Notes: a model not told the origin generated them from the letters alone. Shown: positions 1-6,739, numbered from the stretch's first letter. The stretch: 10,801 bases of DNA from DATMBL01 sp035559295 (GCA_035559295.1 DATMBL010000056.1:1-10801); one strand, 5' to 3'. Program-made: numbers and translations.

Positions 1-310
1 CGCCCGCCATATGGCGGTGCGACGCCGCCTCCTCGCCCGGCTTGAGCATTTGCAGGTTCAAGACCAGAGTCCGCGAGGTGCCGTTCTTGAGCGACGGGTT
101 CCACAGCTGGATGACACGGCGAAAGGAGAGGTCCAAGCCGACGAGCTCTCCCGCCTTTTCCATCGCGGCGAAGAGGTCTCGACCTTTCCATAAACATGGC
201 TCGTAAGAGGGTACCGGCTCGCGGTACACGTCCCCTTGCACGTTTTGCCAGTACCCTTTGAAATGCTTGCTTTCCAGCTCTTGTTCGAAAGCTCGAAGCG
301 GGTCCGACAT
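1..310 (-). CDS. Gentisate 1,2-dioxygenase-like cupin, N-terminal part (runs off left edge)
   Basis: The first 103 codons are visible, starting at ATG 310 behind a GGGAGG ribosome-binding site 8 bases upstream. The translation matches the N-terminal layout of gentisate/1-hydroxy-2-naphthoate dioxygenases: an aromatic-rich leader, then LWKGRDLFAAMEKAGELV (residues 40-57), then RRVIQLWNPSL and the start of a cupin barrel. The end of the visible part, PGEEAASHRH (91-100), carries the His-x-His (H98, H100) that binds Fe(II) in this family. Known members cleave the ring of gentisate or similar hydroxylated aromatic acids in the cytoplasm. The exact substrate cannot be told from this fragment. Members are usually about 340-380 residues, so most of the gene lies outside. 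It follows pyruvate kinase on the same strand after 132 bases, so co-transcription is possible but unproven. A related cupin with another role is the main alternative. Confidence 0.75.
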   Translation of the reverse strand, partial: MSDPLRAFEQELESKHFKGYWQNVQGDVYREPVPSYEPCLWKGRDLFAAMEKAGELVGLDLSFRRVIQLWNPSLKNGTSRTLVLNLQMLKPGEEAASHRHMAG

Positions 311-375
311 GGGATAGCCCTCCCGTTACCTGGCTTTTAGTCCATCATGAATGGAGCCGCAAGAACCGCACGTAA

Positions 376-435
376 GCGTTGAGAGAAAAAGCGTTGGGCG
401 TTGAGGCTCAAAGCCGAGCACTCAAAGCTCAATGC
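376..435. repeat. Short gcgttgag repeats with imperfect inverted arm
   Basis: In the 132-base gap between the cupin and pyruvate kinase genes, the octamer gcgttgag or gcgttggg occurs at 376-383, 391-398 and 398-405. Its near-complement ctcaatgc follows at 428-435, and a second pair (gctcaaag / ctcaaagc) lies between. Read on the minus strand, 398-435 could form an imperfect hairpin just after the pyruvate kinase stop codon. It has no U-tract immediately behind it, so I do not call it a terminator. It looks like simple intergenic repeat debris. The rest of the gap shows nothing but the ribosome-binding site of the cupin gene. Confidence 0.4.
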
Positions 436-442
436 TGAAAAG

Positions 443-1846
443 CTACTCCACCGGCTTGACCGTGATCATGTTCGTCGTCCCCGCCTGATGCAACGGCAAA
501 CCGGCCGTGATCGCAACGAGATCCCCGCGCTTGACCACCCCGAGCTCGAGCGCCTTCTTCTGCGCGACCTTGAGCATGAGATCCGTGCTCTGAAACCCGG
601 GCACGGGAATGGGATAAACACCCCAAACGAGGCAAAGCGCTTTTACGGTTTGCGGCTCCGGGCTGATCGCGACGATCGGGTTGGGCGGGCGGTAGCGCGC
701 GATCATGCGCGCCGTACTTCCCGAAGACGTGGGAATTAAAAAGGCCTTGACGTTGAGATCCCTGGCGAGCGAAACCGCCGCCACGCTGATCGCCTCCGGG
801 ACGCTTTTTTTGAGCCCGGTAAACTGGTAGCGCGGCTCGAGGATCCGTTCGGTTTCCTCCGCGACTTTGGCCATAGTCAAAACCGCTTCGACGGGGTACT
901 CGCCCGCTGCCGTTTCTTCGGAAAGCATGAGCGCGTCGGTGCCGTCGAGGACCGCGTTGGCGATATCGGCGACCTCGGCGCGTGTCGGCCGGGGATTCTG
1001 GACCATCGAGCGCAGCATCTGGGTTGCCGTAATCACGGGTTTGCCCAGATGGTTCGCCTTCCGAATCATCATTTTCTGCATCGCCGGGATGCTTTCCGGC
1101 GCGATCTCCAGTCCCAAATCCCCGCGTGCCACCATGATGCCGTCCACCGCGTCCAGAATGTCGTCGATATGGTCCAATGCTTCATGTTTTTCGATTTTGG
1201 CGATGATCGGCAACGACGCGCCCCGTTTCCGCATCTCCTTGCGCGCATGCAGGATATCGTCCGCGTTGCGCACGAAAGAAAGGGCGACGAGATCGACTTG
1301 TTGTTCGATCCCGAACGCGAGGTCTTCTTTGTCGCGGCTGGTGAGCGATCGAACGTTCAACGTGCTTCGCGGAAAATGGATGCCTTTGTGCGAGCCGATC
1401 GCCCCGCCGACCACAACCCTGCAAACGACGTCGCGGTCGCCGACCTTGACCGCCTCGAGTTCGACCTCACCGTCGCCGAGCAGGATCGGGTCGCCCTTTT
1501 TGATCGAGCGGGTAAACTCCTTGAAGTTGACCGCAATGAGATCGGCGTTGCCGACGACATTGCGGGTGGTCAACGTCACGGTCTTACGCGCCTGTAACCT
1601 GACACGGTCACCTTCGATGGGCCCGAGCCGGATCTTTGGACCCGGGAGGTCCTGGAGAATCGCGACCGGCTGCTTGAGGTGCCGCGCGATTTGCCTGATT
1701 TTTTGAATTACCCGCTGGTGCGAAGCGTGATCGCCGTGGCTGAAGTTTAGGCGCGCCACGTTCATGCCCGCCTGAATCAGACCTTTCAGCATCCGATCCG
1801 ACGAGCTGGTCGGTCCGATCGTGCAGACGATCTTCGTTTTGCGCAT
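443..1846 (-). CDS. pyk: Pyruvate kinase
   Basis: Full-length, 467 residues, usual for bacterial pyruvate kinases. It converts phosphoenolpyruvate and ADP to pyruvate and ATP, the last step of glycolysis, in the cytoplasm. The N-terminus MRKTKIVCTIGPTSSS is diagnostic. Visible active-site features are R32, N34 and S36 in ARLNFSHGD; the DLPGPKIR motif (66-73) leading into the B domain (about 74-165); catalytic K217 with metal ligand E219 in IAKIEKHEA; D243 in RGDLGLEI; T275 in TATQM; and LSEETAAGEYP (308-318). A C-terminal regulatory-type domain occupies about 345-467. AGG lies 5 bases before the ATG. The gene starts 66 bases after the permease stop on the same strand, so it may be read through from the transporter operon. 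It has no obvious functional link to the transporter. No strong promoter stands out in the gap. Confidence 0.97.
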   Translation of the reverse strand: MRKTKIVCTIGPTSSSDRMLKGLIQAGMNVARLNFSHGDHASHQRVIQKIRQIARHLKQPVAILQDLPGPKIRLGPIEGDRVRLQARKTVTLTTRNVVGNADLIAVNFKEFTRSIKKGDPILLGDGEVELEAVKVGDRDVVCRVVVGGAIGSHKGIHFPRSTLNVRSLTSRDKEDLAFGIEQQVDLVALSFVRNADDILHARKEMRKRGASLPIIAKIEKHEALDHIDDILDAVDGIMVARGDLGLEIAPESIPAMQKMMIRKANHLGKPVITATQMLRSMVQNPRPTRAEVADIANAVLDGTDALMLSEETAAGEYPVEAVLTMAKVAEETERILEPRYQFTGLKKSVPEAISVAAVSLARDLNVKAFLIPTSSGSTARMIARYRPPNPIVAISPEPQTVKALCLVWGVYPIPVPGFQSTDLMLKVAQKKALELGVVKRGDLVAITAGLPLHQAGTTNMITVKPVE

Positions 1847-1912
1847 TTTTTCCTAATCTACACGAGCTAGTTACGGAATCAATTGTAAAGGGACGGAGGA
1901 AGCTGGAGTGAC

Positions 1913-2809
1913 TTAAATGCCCGCGCCCGCGCGCTTTAGCCGGGGATCGAGCGCGTCGCGGAGCGCGTCGCCCAGAAGGTTGATGCCGAGCACGGTGATG
2001 AAAATGCACAAGCCCGGAAAAAGCGGCAGCCACCAAGCGGTGCTGATATAGATCCGCGCATCGGCAAGCATCGTTCCCCAGGTCGGGATTTCGGGAGGCA
2101 CTCCCACGCCCAGAAAGCTCAAGCTGGCTTCGGCGATGATTGCGGAGGCCATCGCAAAGGTGCCGATGACGATCGAGGTCTGAATGACGTTCGGTACGAT
2201 GTGACGCCCTATAATGCGCGCTTTGCCTGCGCCCAAGCACTGCGCCGCAGTGACAAAATCTCGGCTTCTCAGGGATAGAGTCTGGCCGCGGACGACCCGG
2301 CAGTACGGGATCCAGCGCTGCGCCACGAGCGCGAGGATCAGGTTAAACAGCCCCTGACCGAGGAATGCCATAATCGTGATTCCGAGTAGGAGCGGCGGAA
2401 ACGCCCAGACCACCTCGACGAGTTTCTGGATGCAGAAATCGATCTTGCCCCCAAAGTATCCCGAGATCGCGCCCAGGCTCACGCCGATGAAGCCGGAAAC
2501 AAAAACGACGGCGAATGCGACCAGCAGGGAAACGCGCGCGCCGTGAATCACTCGGCTCAGGATGTCCCGACCGAGATTATCGGTGCCGAGGACATGCGGC
2601 GCTGCCAGACCCTGGGGCGGCCGCAGCATCGATGCGAGATCTTGCTTGTTCGGGTGCTGCGTCGTGAGTCCCGGCCCCGCAACGCCAATGGCGATGAACG
2701 CGACGACGATCGCGCCGCCGACGACCGCCTTGAGGTGGAGCTTGGGCAGCGCCACGCGCGGTAGCGCCTTAGTAACGGATTCGAGGGTCAATGATCGCAT
2801 AGAGAGCAT
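1913..2809 (-). CDS. ABC transporter permease, DppC/OppC type
   Basis: A 298-residue inner-membrane subunit of a peptide/nickel/opine-family ABC importer, close to the usual 280-310. A first membrane span at about 28-46 is followed by the signature HVLGTDNLGRDILSRVIHGARVSL (72-95), typical of DppC-like proteins. More hydrophobic spans follow at about 96-117, 135-165 and 205-260. The cytoplasmic EAA loop that contacts the ATPase is at about 187-212 (TAAQCLGAGKARIIGRHIVP). The gene overlaps the end of the upstream permease by 41 bases if ATG 2809 is used. ATG 2800 is an alternative, and neither has a convincing ribosome-binding site, so translational coupling to the upstream gene is likely. It should pair with the preceding permease as a heterodimeric pore. 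The substrate is unknown. The family name is secure; the start is not. Confidence 0.93.
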   Translation of the reverse strand: MLSMRSLTLESVTKALPRVALPKLHLKAVVGGAIVVAFIAIGVAGPGLTTQHPNKQDLASMLRPPQGLAAPHVLGTDNLGRDILSRVIHGARVSLLVAFAVVFVSGFIGVSLGAISGYFGGKIDFCIQKLVEVVWAFPPLLLGITIMAFLGQGLFNLILALVAQRWIPYCRVVRGQTLSLRSRDFVTAAQCLGAGKARIIGRHIVPNVIQTSIVIGTFAMASAIIAEASLSFLGVGVPPEIPTWGTMLADARIYISTAWWLPLFPGLCIFITVLGINLLGDALRDALDPRLKRAGAGI

Positions 2810-3770
2810 CGATCACTAAGTTGATCAGCACGAAAGCGGCGGTGTAAGTCATGACCAATCCGGTCACGAGCGGATAATCGCGCGCGTTTAACGCCGAGAC
2901 CAACAAGCTGCCGCTGCCGGGCCAGGAAAAGACCGTCTCGACGATGATCGAGCCGCTGAGTAGGGTACCAAGCTCGAGTCCGACGACGGTAATGACCGGA
3001 ATTAGGGCGTTGCTCGTGACATGGCGCCAGACGACGTCCGCTTCCGCCAGCCCTTTGGCCCGCGCCGTCGTTACATAGTCTTCGTTCATCACCTCGAGCA
3101 CCGCCGACCGCGTAACCCGCATCAAGATCCCGAGCATGTTCACCCCCAGGGCGAGCGCGGGCATAAAGATGTGGGTGAGGCCGTCCCAAACCGCTGCCCA
3201 GTTTCTCTGGGCGAGGCTGTCGAGCAGATAAAAGCCCGTAATCTCCGGGCCGGCAACGCCGTACGTGCTCCGCCCCGAGGTGGGAAGGATGTTCAGTGCT
3301 CCGGCAAAGAGCAGGATCAGCATGATCGCCAACCAGAAACTCGGCATGCTGATGCCGAACAGGCCGCAGGTCGTACCGATATTGTCGATCCAGGAATTGG
3401 GCCGTGCGCCTGCCCAGACACCGAGCGGGACCGCCAGAATCGTTGCGATGACGATGGAAAAGAGGGCCAGCTCGATCGTTGCCGGAAGGCGGCTCTTGAT
3501 CACCGACGCGACCGGCTCAGCGAATTTGAACGACCGGCCGAACTCCCCTTGGAGAGCGGAAAAAAGAAACTTGACGTATTGCACGTACAGGGGCTGGTCG
3601 AGTCCCCAGTGCCGCTTCGCTCTGGCAACTTCCTCGGCGTTGGTCTCTTCGCCGAGCAACATCAAAGTGGGATCGCCCGGAGCGGCGTGGATCAGACCGA
3701 AAACCAAGAGGCTGATGAGCACGATCACCGGGATGGTGCCGGCTACCCGTTTGGCTAAGTAAGCGATCAT
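2769..3770 (-). CDS. ABC transporter permease, DppB/OppB type
   Basis: A 333-residue integral membrane protein of the binding-protein-dependent peptide/nickel importer family. The N-terminus has the typical DppB layout: one membrane span (about 11-29) ending in HAAPGDPT, then a periplasmic segment. Further spans lie at about 98-120, 133-162, 198-220, 255-280 and 303-325. The EAA loop is at about 235-260 (TARAKGLAEADVVWRH...). The C-terminus YAIIDPRIRY is characteristic. ATG 3770 is the first possible start after an in-frame TGA 15-17 bases before it. Its ribosome-binding site is poor, because the strong GGAGGA upstream is about 27 bases away and sits in a hairpin loop. It lies 55 bases downstream of the binding-protein gene and overlaps the next permease, so the three form one transport operon. 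No ATPase gene follows. Confidence 0.94.
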   Translation of the reverse strand: MIAYLAKRVAGTIPVIVLISLLVFGLIHAAPGDPTLMLLGEETNAEEVARAKRHWGLDQPLYVQYVKFLFSALQGEFGRSFKFAEPVASVIKSRLPATIELALFSIVIATILAVPLGVWAGARPNSWIDNIGTTCGLFGISMPSFWLAIMLILLFAGALNILPTSGRSTYGVAGPEITGFYLLDSLAQRNWAAVWDGLTHIFMPALALGVNMLGILMRVTRSAVLEVMNEDYVTTARAKGLAEADVVWRHVTSNALIPVITVVGLELGTLLSGSIIVETVFSWPGSGSLLVSALNARDYPLVTGLVMTYTAAFVLINLVIDALYAIIDPRIRY

Positions 3771-3785
3771 GGCCGCTCAAGGCTA

Positions 3786-3822
3786 ATCGCCGGCGCTCCT
3801 CCGCCGCTCTTGGCCGGGCGAT
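3786..3822 (-). promoter_or_regulatory. Intercistronic stem-loop between binding-protein and permease genes
   Basis: In the 55-base gap after the binding-protein stop codon, 3786-3794 (atcgccggc) pairs with 3813-3822 (gccgggcgat). This gives nine base pairs with one bulged G around an 18-base loop. No U-tract follows, so it is not a classical terminator. In maltose- and peptide-type ABC operons, hairpins at this position are known to protect the 3' end of binding-protein mRNA or limit read-through. That keeps the soluble receptor in excess over the pore. The same role here is an inference. The loop also holds a GGAGGA sequence. Confidence 0.5.
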
Positions 3823-3825
3823 GCT

Positions 3826-5355
3826 TTACTTCTTGACCTGCATGTCAACGGCAAAGATACGGCCGTCCGGGAGCGGCTGGTACTCGACACGTTTGTGCAA
3901 GCCCCAAAGCAACTTGTGACGCCAGAGAAAACAGGCCGGCGCCTCTTCGGTGAGAAGACTCATTGCCTGTGAAAGGTATTGCCGCCGCTTTTTCGGATCG
4001 AACTCCGCTTGCTCCTTGTCCAGAAGCTCATCGAGCTTCGGATTGGAGTAACCGATGCGCGGCGTTTCACCCGTGCGGAAATACTGGTGCAGGGCAGCGC
4101 TCGGGTCCTGCACCGACCCGCGGCCCATGTAATAGAAGGGCACCATGCCTTTCTGCACGTTCGCCCAGAGCGTCGGCCACTCGGGGGTCAGCAGCCGGGC
4201 TCTGAAACCGACGGCGTTCAGCATCGGAATCATCGCTTCGGTGACTTGCTTGTCCAGAGTGTAGCGGCCCACCGGGGTTTGCAATTCGACATCCACGCCG
4301 TTGGGATAACCGGCCTGCGCCAGAAGCTTTTTGGCTTGCTCCGGATCGTAGTTCATTCTCGGTTTGAGGTTGGGATCGTAGCCGTACTGGCCGGGGCCGA
4401 TGGGACCGTCAAGTCGGCTGGCAAATCCTTCGAGCAGCGTCTTGATGATCTGATCGCGATTGATCGCATGACAGACCGCCTGGCGCACCTCCTTTTTGTC
4501 GAATGGCGGTTTGGGTTGCATCGCAAGAAACATGATCTCGACCGAATCCACCGCAGTGATTCTAAGGTTTGGTGATTTCTCGATCCTATGCCGGAGATGC
4601 GGCGGGATGAACTGCGCAATCTGAATCTCATCGTTGAGCAGCGCGGTGACGCGTTGCTCGGTCTCGCGCATCACGCGATAAACCACCTCGTCGGGAGCGT
4701 TTGGATTTTTCTTCGCCAACGGGTGCTCGGGCCTTTTGCTGATAACCAGGCGCTGCCCCGGAATCAGCTCTTTCAGGCGATACGGTCCGCCTCCCATCAT
4801 GTGCTGCCTGTCGGCGGCGTCGCGCCCATGCTTCTCATAGGCCGCTTTACTCGTGACGATCAGCCGATCGCACACAAAGGAGAGCAGGGGCGCGGCGGGC
4901 TTGTCGGTCGTCAGCTTGACGGTGTGCTGGTCGATCGCTTCGGCCTTGACGATCGGACCCGCAACCGAGGCTTTTTGCTTCGATTGTGGATCCTTGATGA
5001 CGCGGTTCATGATCGAGTGGACCACGTCCTCGGCCGTTACGGGCGAGCCGTCGTTGAACTTGTAGTCTCTGCTCAGATAAAAAATCCAGGTGGTCGGGTT
5101 CTCGACTTTCCAGCGCTCTGCCAAGCGTCCTTCGAAGTCGCCTTTGGCATAGTTGTAGGTGCAAAACGGGCCGGTGATCTCGCTCCAGATCCCGTACAGC
5201 AGTGAGACGCTATCGCCATAAGGGTTGTGGGTTTCGATCGTCTCGGTGACGCCGATCGAAACGCGAGTTTGGGCTGCGCCGTGGTTGACGTCAAAGGCGA
5301 TCGCAAGCGATGCAACGAGAACGCCGAAGAGCCTCCGCATGACATATCTTTCCAT
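3826..5355 (-). CDS. ABC transporter solute-binding protein, family 5 (peptide/nickel/opine type)
   Basis: A 509-residue extracytoplasmic receptor, the usual size for SBP family 5. ATG 5355 is preceded by GGAGG with 7 bases of spacing, so it is preferred over the in-frame ATG at 5340. The N-terminus is a secretion signal: basic MERYVMRR, a hydrophobic core LFGVLVASLAIAF, and a likely cleavage near residue 28 (HGAAQ). There is no lipobox Cys, so the protein is probably free in the periplasm. The mature part follows the family pattern: SLLYGIWSEITGPF (51-64), LAERWKVENPTTWIFYLSRDYKFNDGSPVTAEDVV, and later the HAINRDQIIKTLLEGFA segment and DYDPEQAKKLLAQAGYPNG-type motifs (seen as NYDPEQAKKLLAQAGYPNG). 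It captures solute and delivers it to the two permeases encoded downstream. Substrate cannot be predicted; members bind peptides, opines, nickel chelates, sugars and other small molecules. Confidence 0.95.
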   Translation of the reverse strand: MERYVMRRLFGVLVASLAIAFDVNHGAAQTRVSIGVTETIETHNPYGDSVSLLYGIWSEITGPFCTYNYAKGDFEGRLAERWKVENPTTWIFYLSRDYKFNDGSPVTAEDVVHSIMNRVIKDPQSKQKASVAGPIVKAEAIDQHTVKLTTDKPAAPLLSFVCDRLIVTSKAAYEKHGRDAADRQHMMGGGPYRLKELIPGQRLVISKRPEHPLAKKNPNAPDEVVYRVMRETEQRVTALLNDEIQIAQFIPPHLRHRIEKSPNLRITAVDSVEIMFLAMQPKPPFDKKEVRQAVCHAINRDQIIKTLLEGFASRLDGPIGPGQYGYDPNLKPRMNYDPEQAKKLLAQAGYPNGVDVELQTPVGRYTLDKQVTEAMIPMLNAVGFRARLLTPEWPTLWANVQKGMVPFYYMGRGSVQDPSAALHQYFRTGETPRIGYSNPKLDELLDKEQAEFDPKKRRQYLSQAMSLLTEEAPACFLWRHKLLWGLHKRVEYQPLPDGRIFAVDMQVKK

Positions 5356-5393
5356 AAAATGTCCTCCGCCTGAGCGTACCCTGCGATAGGATC

Positions 5394-5403
5394 GAACCGG
5401 TTC
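5394..5403. promoter_or_regulatory. Perfect palindrome GAACCGGTTC, candidate operator
   Basis: A perfect 10-base palindrome lies just downstream of the proposed -10 box of the transporter promoter, around the expected transcription start. This is a classic position for a repressor site. No second copy is seen in the window and no regulator gene is present, so the role is an inference. Confidence 0.3.
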
Positions 5404-5404
5404 A

Positions 5405-5434
5405 TTTGTATCTTTGTGAATCGCCGAGTGTCAA
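5405..5434 (-). promoter_or_regulatory. Sigma70-type promoter for the transporter operon
   Basis: Read on the minus strand, a perfect -35 box TTGACA (5434-5429) is followed after 18 bases by TACAAA (5410-5405), a 4/6 match to the -10 consensus. Transcription would start near 5398, leaving a leader of about 40 bases before the binding-protein ATG. The match is good for a GC-rich region, but no start site has been measured. Confidence 0.5.
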
Positions 5435-5544
5435 GCTCGTGCTGGAGCGGGGAAACCGACTGCAGCGTGACGGCGTTTGCATCCGGCGCCGCGATGGGAG
5501 ATGGTTTAGATACCTGAGAGCTCGCGCGCGCAAATTGCGAAAGC

Positions 5545-5550
5545 GGAGGA
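5545..5550 (+). promoter_or_regulatory. Ribosome-binding site GGAGGA fixing the first LLM gene start
   Basis: GGAGGA sits 8 bases before GTG 5559. The open frame continues upstream to a TTG at 5406, but that extension (51 residues, Arg-rich) has no similarity to LLM N-termini. An ATG at 5551 is out of frame. The GTG therefore is the best start. Otherwise the 203-base gap from 5356 holds only the divergent transporter promoter and palindrome; I see no convincing plus-strand promoter in it. Confidence 0.7.
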
Positions 5551-5558
5551 ATGGGGCC

Positions 5559-6485
5559 GTGGCTTTAGTTTGTGGCATCGAGGTTCCGCAAGTGTTCTTG
5601 GACGGTCCTGTGGACGCGGAGCACATTCGGAAGTTTGTGACGATGGCCGAAACGCTCGGCTATGCGAGCCTGTGGCTCCAGGAGCGGATCCTCAGCGACT
5701 TTGCCATGCTCGAGCCCGTAACTCTCTTGAGCTACGTAGCTGCGTTGACCGAGAGAGTGCGGCTTGGCGTATCGGTTGTTTTACTGCCCCTGCGGAATCC
5801 GATCCAGCTCGCGAAAAGCTCTGCGACCCTGGATTGCTTGAGCGGCGGGCGCGTCGTGCTCGGCGTGGGCCTCGGGGGCGGCCATGTAGGTTCGCATGAG
5901 GAGGTTTTCGGCTATTCGCGCGAGAAGCGGGTCCGGCGATTCACCGAAGCCGTGCAGGCCATGAAGCTTCTTTGGTCTCAGCCGAGAGCGAGCTTCCACG
6001 GCACCTTCTGGAACTTCACGGATATCGCGATGGAACCGAAACCGATGCAAAAACCGCATCTGCCGATCTGGTTTGGCGGACATCACGAGAACGCGCTGAG
6101 GCGCGCGGTCCAATACGGAGACGGCTGGATGGGCGCGGGATCGTCGTCCGCCGCGGCATTCGTCCGCGAGTCGGGAACGGTGCGGCGCTTCCTGGACGAA
6201 GCCAAGCGGGACCCGAACACCTTCACGATCGCAAAGCGCGTTTATCTCGCGGTCGACTCCGATAAGGCGCGGGCCGAAGGGCGCCTGCGTGAATGGTTTT
6301 TCCGGCGTTACGCCAACGCCGATCTCGCGGTTCGCGTGTCGCTCTGGGGCGGCCGGGATGAGTGCGTTGACCGGGTCCGGGAAATCGTTCGCGCTGGCGC
6401 CCAGCAGATTGTTTTTAACCCCTGCTTCGATGAACTGGAACACCTGGAGATCTGCGCCAAGGAGATCATGCCGCACCTGACGTAA
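5559..6485 (+). CDS. LLM-class (luciferase-like) flavin/F420-dependent oxidoreductase, first of a tandem pair
   Basis: A 308-residue protein from GTG 5559, within the normal range for the bacterial luciferase-like superfamily (TIM barrel). The start GIEVPQV (6-12) gives the first barrel strand. LGYASLWLQER (33-43) and LGVSVVLLPLRNPIQLAKSSATLDCLSGGRVVLGVGLG (69-106) are the typical cofactor-side core. EKRVRRFTEAVQAMKLLW (122-139) and KPHLPIWFGGHHENALRRAVQYGDGWM (165-191) are also classic. Family members use reduced FMN or F420 to oxidise or reduce small molecules such as alkanesulfonates, nitrilotriacetate, sulfides or methylene-H4MPT. The family alone does not tell FMN from F420, nor the substrate. 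It diverges from the transporter operon and is followed after 254 bases by a second, different LLM gene. No flavin reductase gene is visible. Confidence 0.92.
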   Translation: MALVCGIEVPQVFLDGPVDAEHIRKFVTMAETLGYASLWLQERILSDFAMLEPVTLLSYVAALTERVRLGVSVVLLPLRNPIQLAKSSATLDCLSGGRVVLGVGLGGGHVGSHEEVFGYSREKRVRRFTEAVQAMKLLWSQPRASFHGTFWNFTDIAMEPKPMQKPHLPIWFGGHHENALRRAVQYGDGWMGAGSSSAAAFVRESGTVRRFLDEAKRDPNTFTIAKRVYLAVDSDKARAEGRLREWFFRRYANADLAVRVSLWGGRDECVDRVREIVRAGAQQIVFNPCFDELEHLEICAKEIMPHLT

Positions 6486-6536
6486 AAAGCGCAAAATTCC
6501 GTATTTCGAAACCCGAAACGAGTCGACCGAAGCTTT

Positions 6537-6606
6537 CACCGCGAAATTCAAAAAGAGCACAGAGCCGGTTACACCGCAAAAAAGAAACCAAGAGATCACC
6601 GCGAAG
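6537..6606 (+). repeat. Degenerate CACCGCGAAG-type repeats
   Basis: Three related units beginning caccgc occur at 6537, 6572 and 6597. Each is followed by an A/G-rich stretch (cgaaattcaaaaagagcac; aaaaaagaaaccaagag; gaag). They resemble the decayed tandem arrays of caccgcgaag/cacgaag words common between genes in many environmental bacteria. The last unit runs directly into the structured element upstream of the second LLM gene. No coding signal is seen in 6486-6605. Confidence 0.45.
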
Positions 6607-6730
6607 TGTGACACTGCCCACCGGTCCGAAAGGGCTCATTGTTCGATGACGCGCGTTTGTGTGCGGGCTTTTCATCCTCTCCGGGCGAGCTAAGCTCATG
6701 TCACACTGCGTGGTTAACGGGCAAGGCTGA
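6606..6730 (+). promoter_or_regulatory. Structured leader element, copy A, upstream of the second LLM gene
   Basis: The core at 6621-6714 repeats at about 83% identity, with three small gaps, on the minus strand at 9909-9817 (copy B). Both copies point toward their downstream gene. Possible stems in copy A are: ccgg 6621-6624 with 6681-6684; gaaagg 6628-6633 with cttttc 6668-6673; tcatt 6636-6640 with gatga 6645-6649; cgcgc 6650-6654 with gtgcg 6661-6665; and gagc/gctc in 6687-6697. An outer inverted repeat of agtgtgaca (6605-6613) with tgtcacact (6699-6707) encloses the whole. A 20-base block, cgagctaagctcatgtcaca (6686-6705), is identical in both copies. It could be a leader RNA, a regulator site or a small mobile repeat. 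I recognise no known riboswitch in it. Confidence 0.55.
6698..6730 (+). CDS. Possible 10-codon upstream ORF, copy A (MSHCVVNGQG)
   Basis: An ATG within the conserved 20-base block opens a 10-residue frame. Its TGA overlaps the GAGGG ribosome-binding site of the second LLM gene, 9 bases before that gene's ATG. The matching frame in copy B is also exactly 10 codons (MSQSVVNRTA), aligned without gaps. It has no strong ribosome-binding site, so translation is uncertain; the shared frame may simply reflect shared sequence. Confidence 0.25.
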   Translation: MSHCVVNGQG

Positions 6731-6739
6731 GGGCTCGAT

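Noticed and set aside
867..1706. Long plus-strand open frames opposite pyruvate kinase (also 3021-3758, 3979-4575 and 8658-9800 opposite other genes)
   Set aside because: They are antisense shadows in GC-rich coding DNA, with Ser/Thr/Arg/His-rich translations and no recognisable domain, while the minus-strand genes are certain.
1847..1912. Promoter for pyruvate kinase (TTGATT / TAGATT, 16-base spacing)
   Set aside because: Both boxes are weak matches in a short 66-base gap, and read-through from the transporter operon is equally likely.
5406..5558. N-terminal extension of the first LLM protein from TTG 5406
   Set aside because: The 51-residue extension is Arg-rich, lacks family similarity and overlaps the divergent promoter. 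GTG 5559 has a strong ribosome-binding site and a family-typical N-terminus.
6606..6707. MITE or insertion-sequence remnant bounded by agtgtgaca arms
   Set aside because: The arms are present only in copy A, no target-site duplication is evident, and conservation with copy B is internal. I keep it as the main alternative rather than the call.
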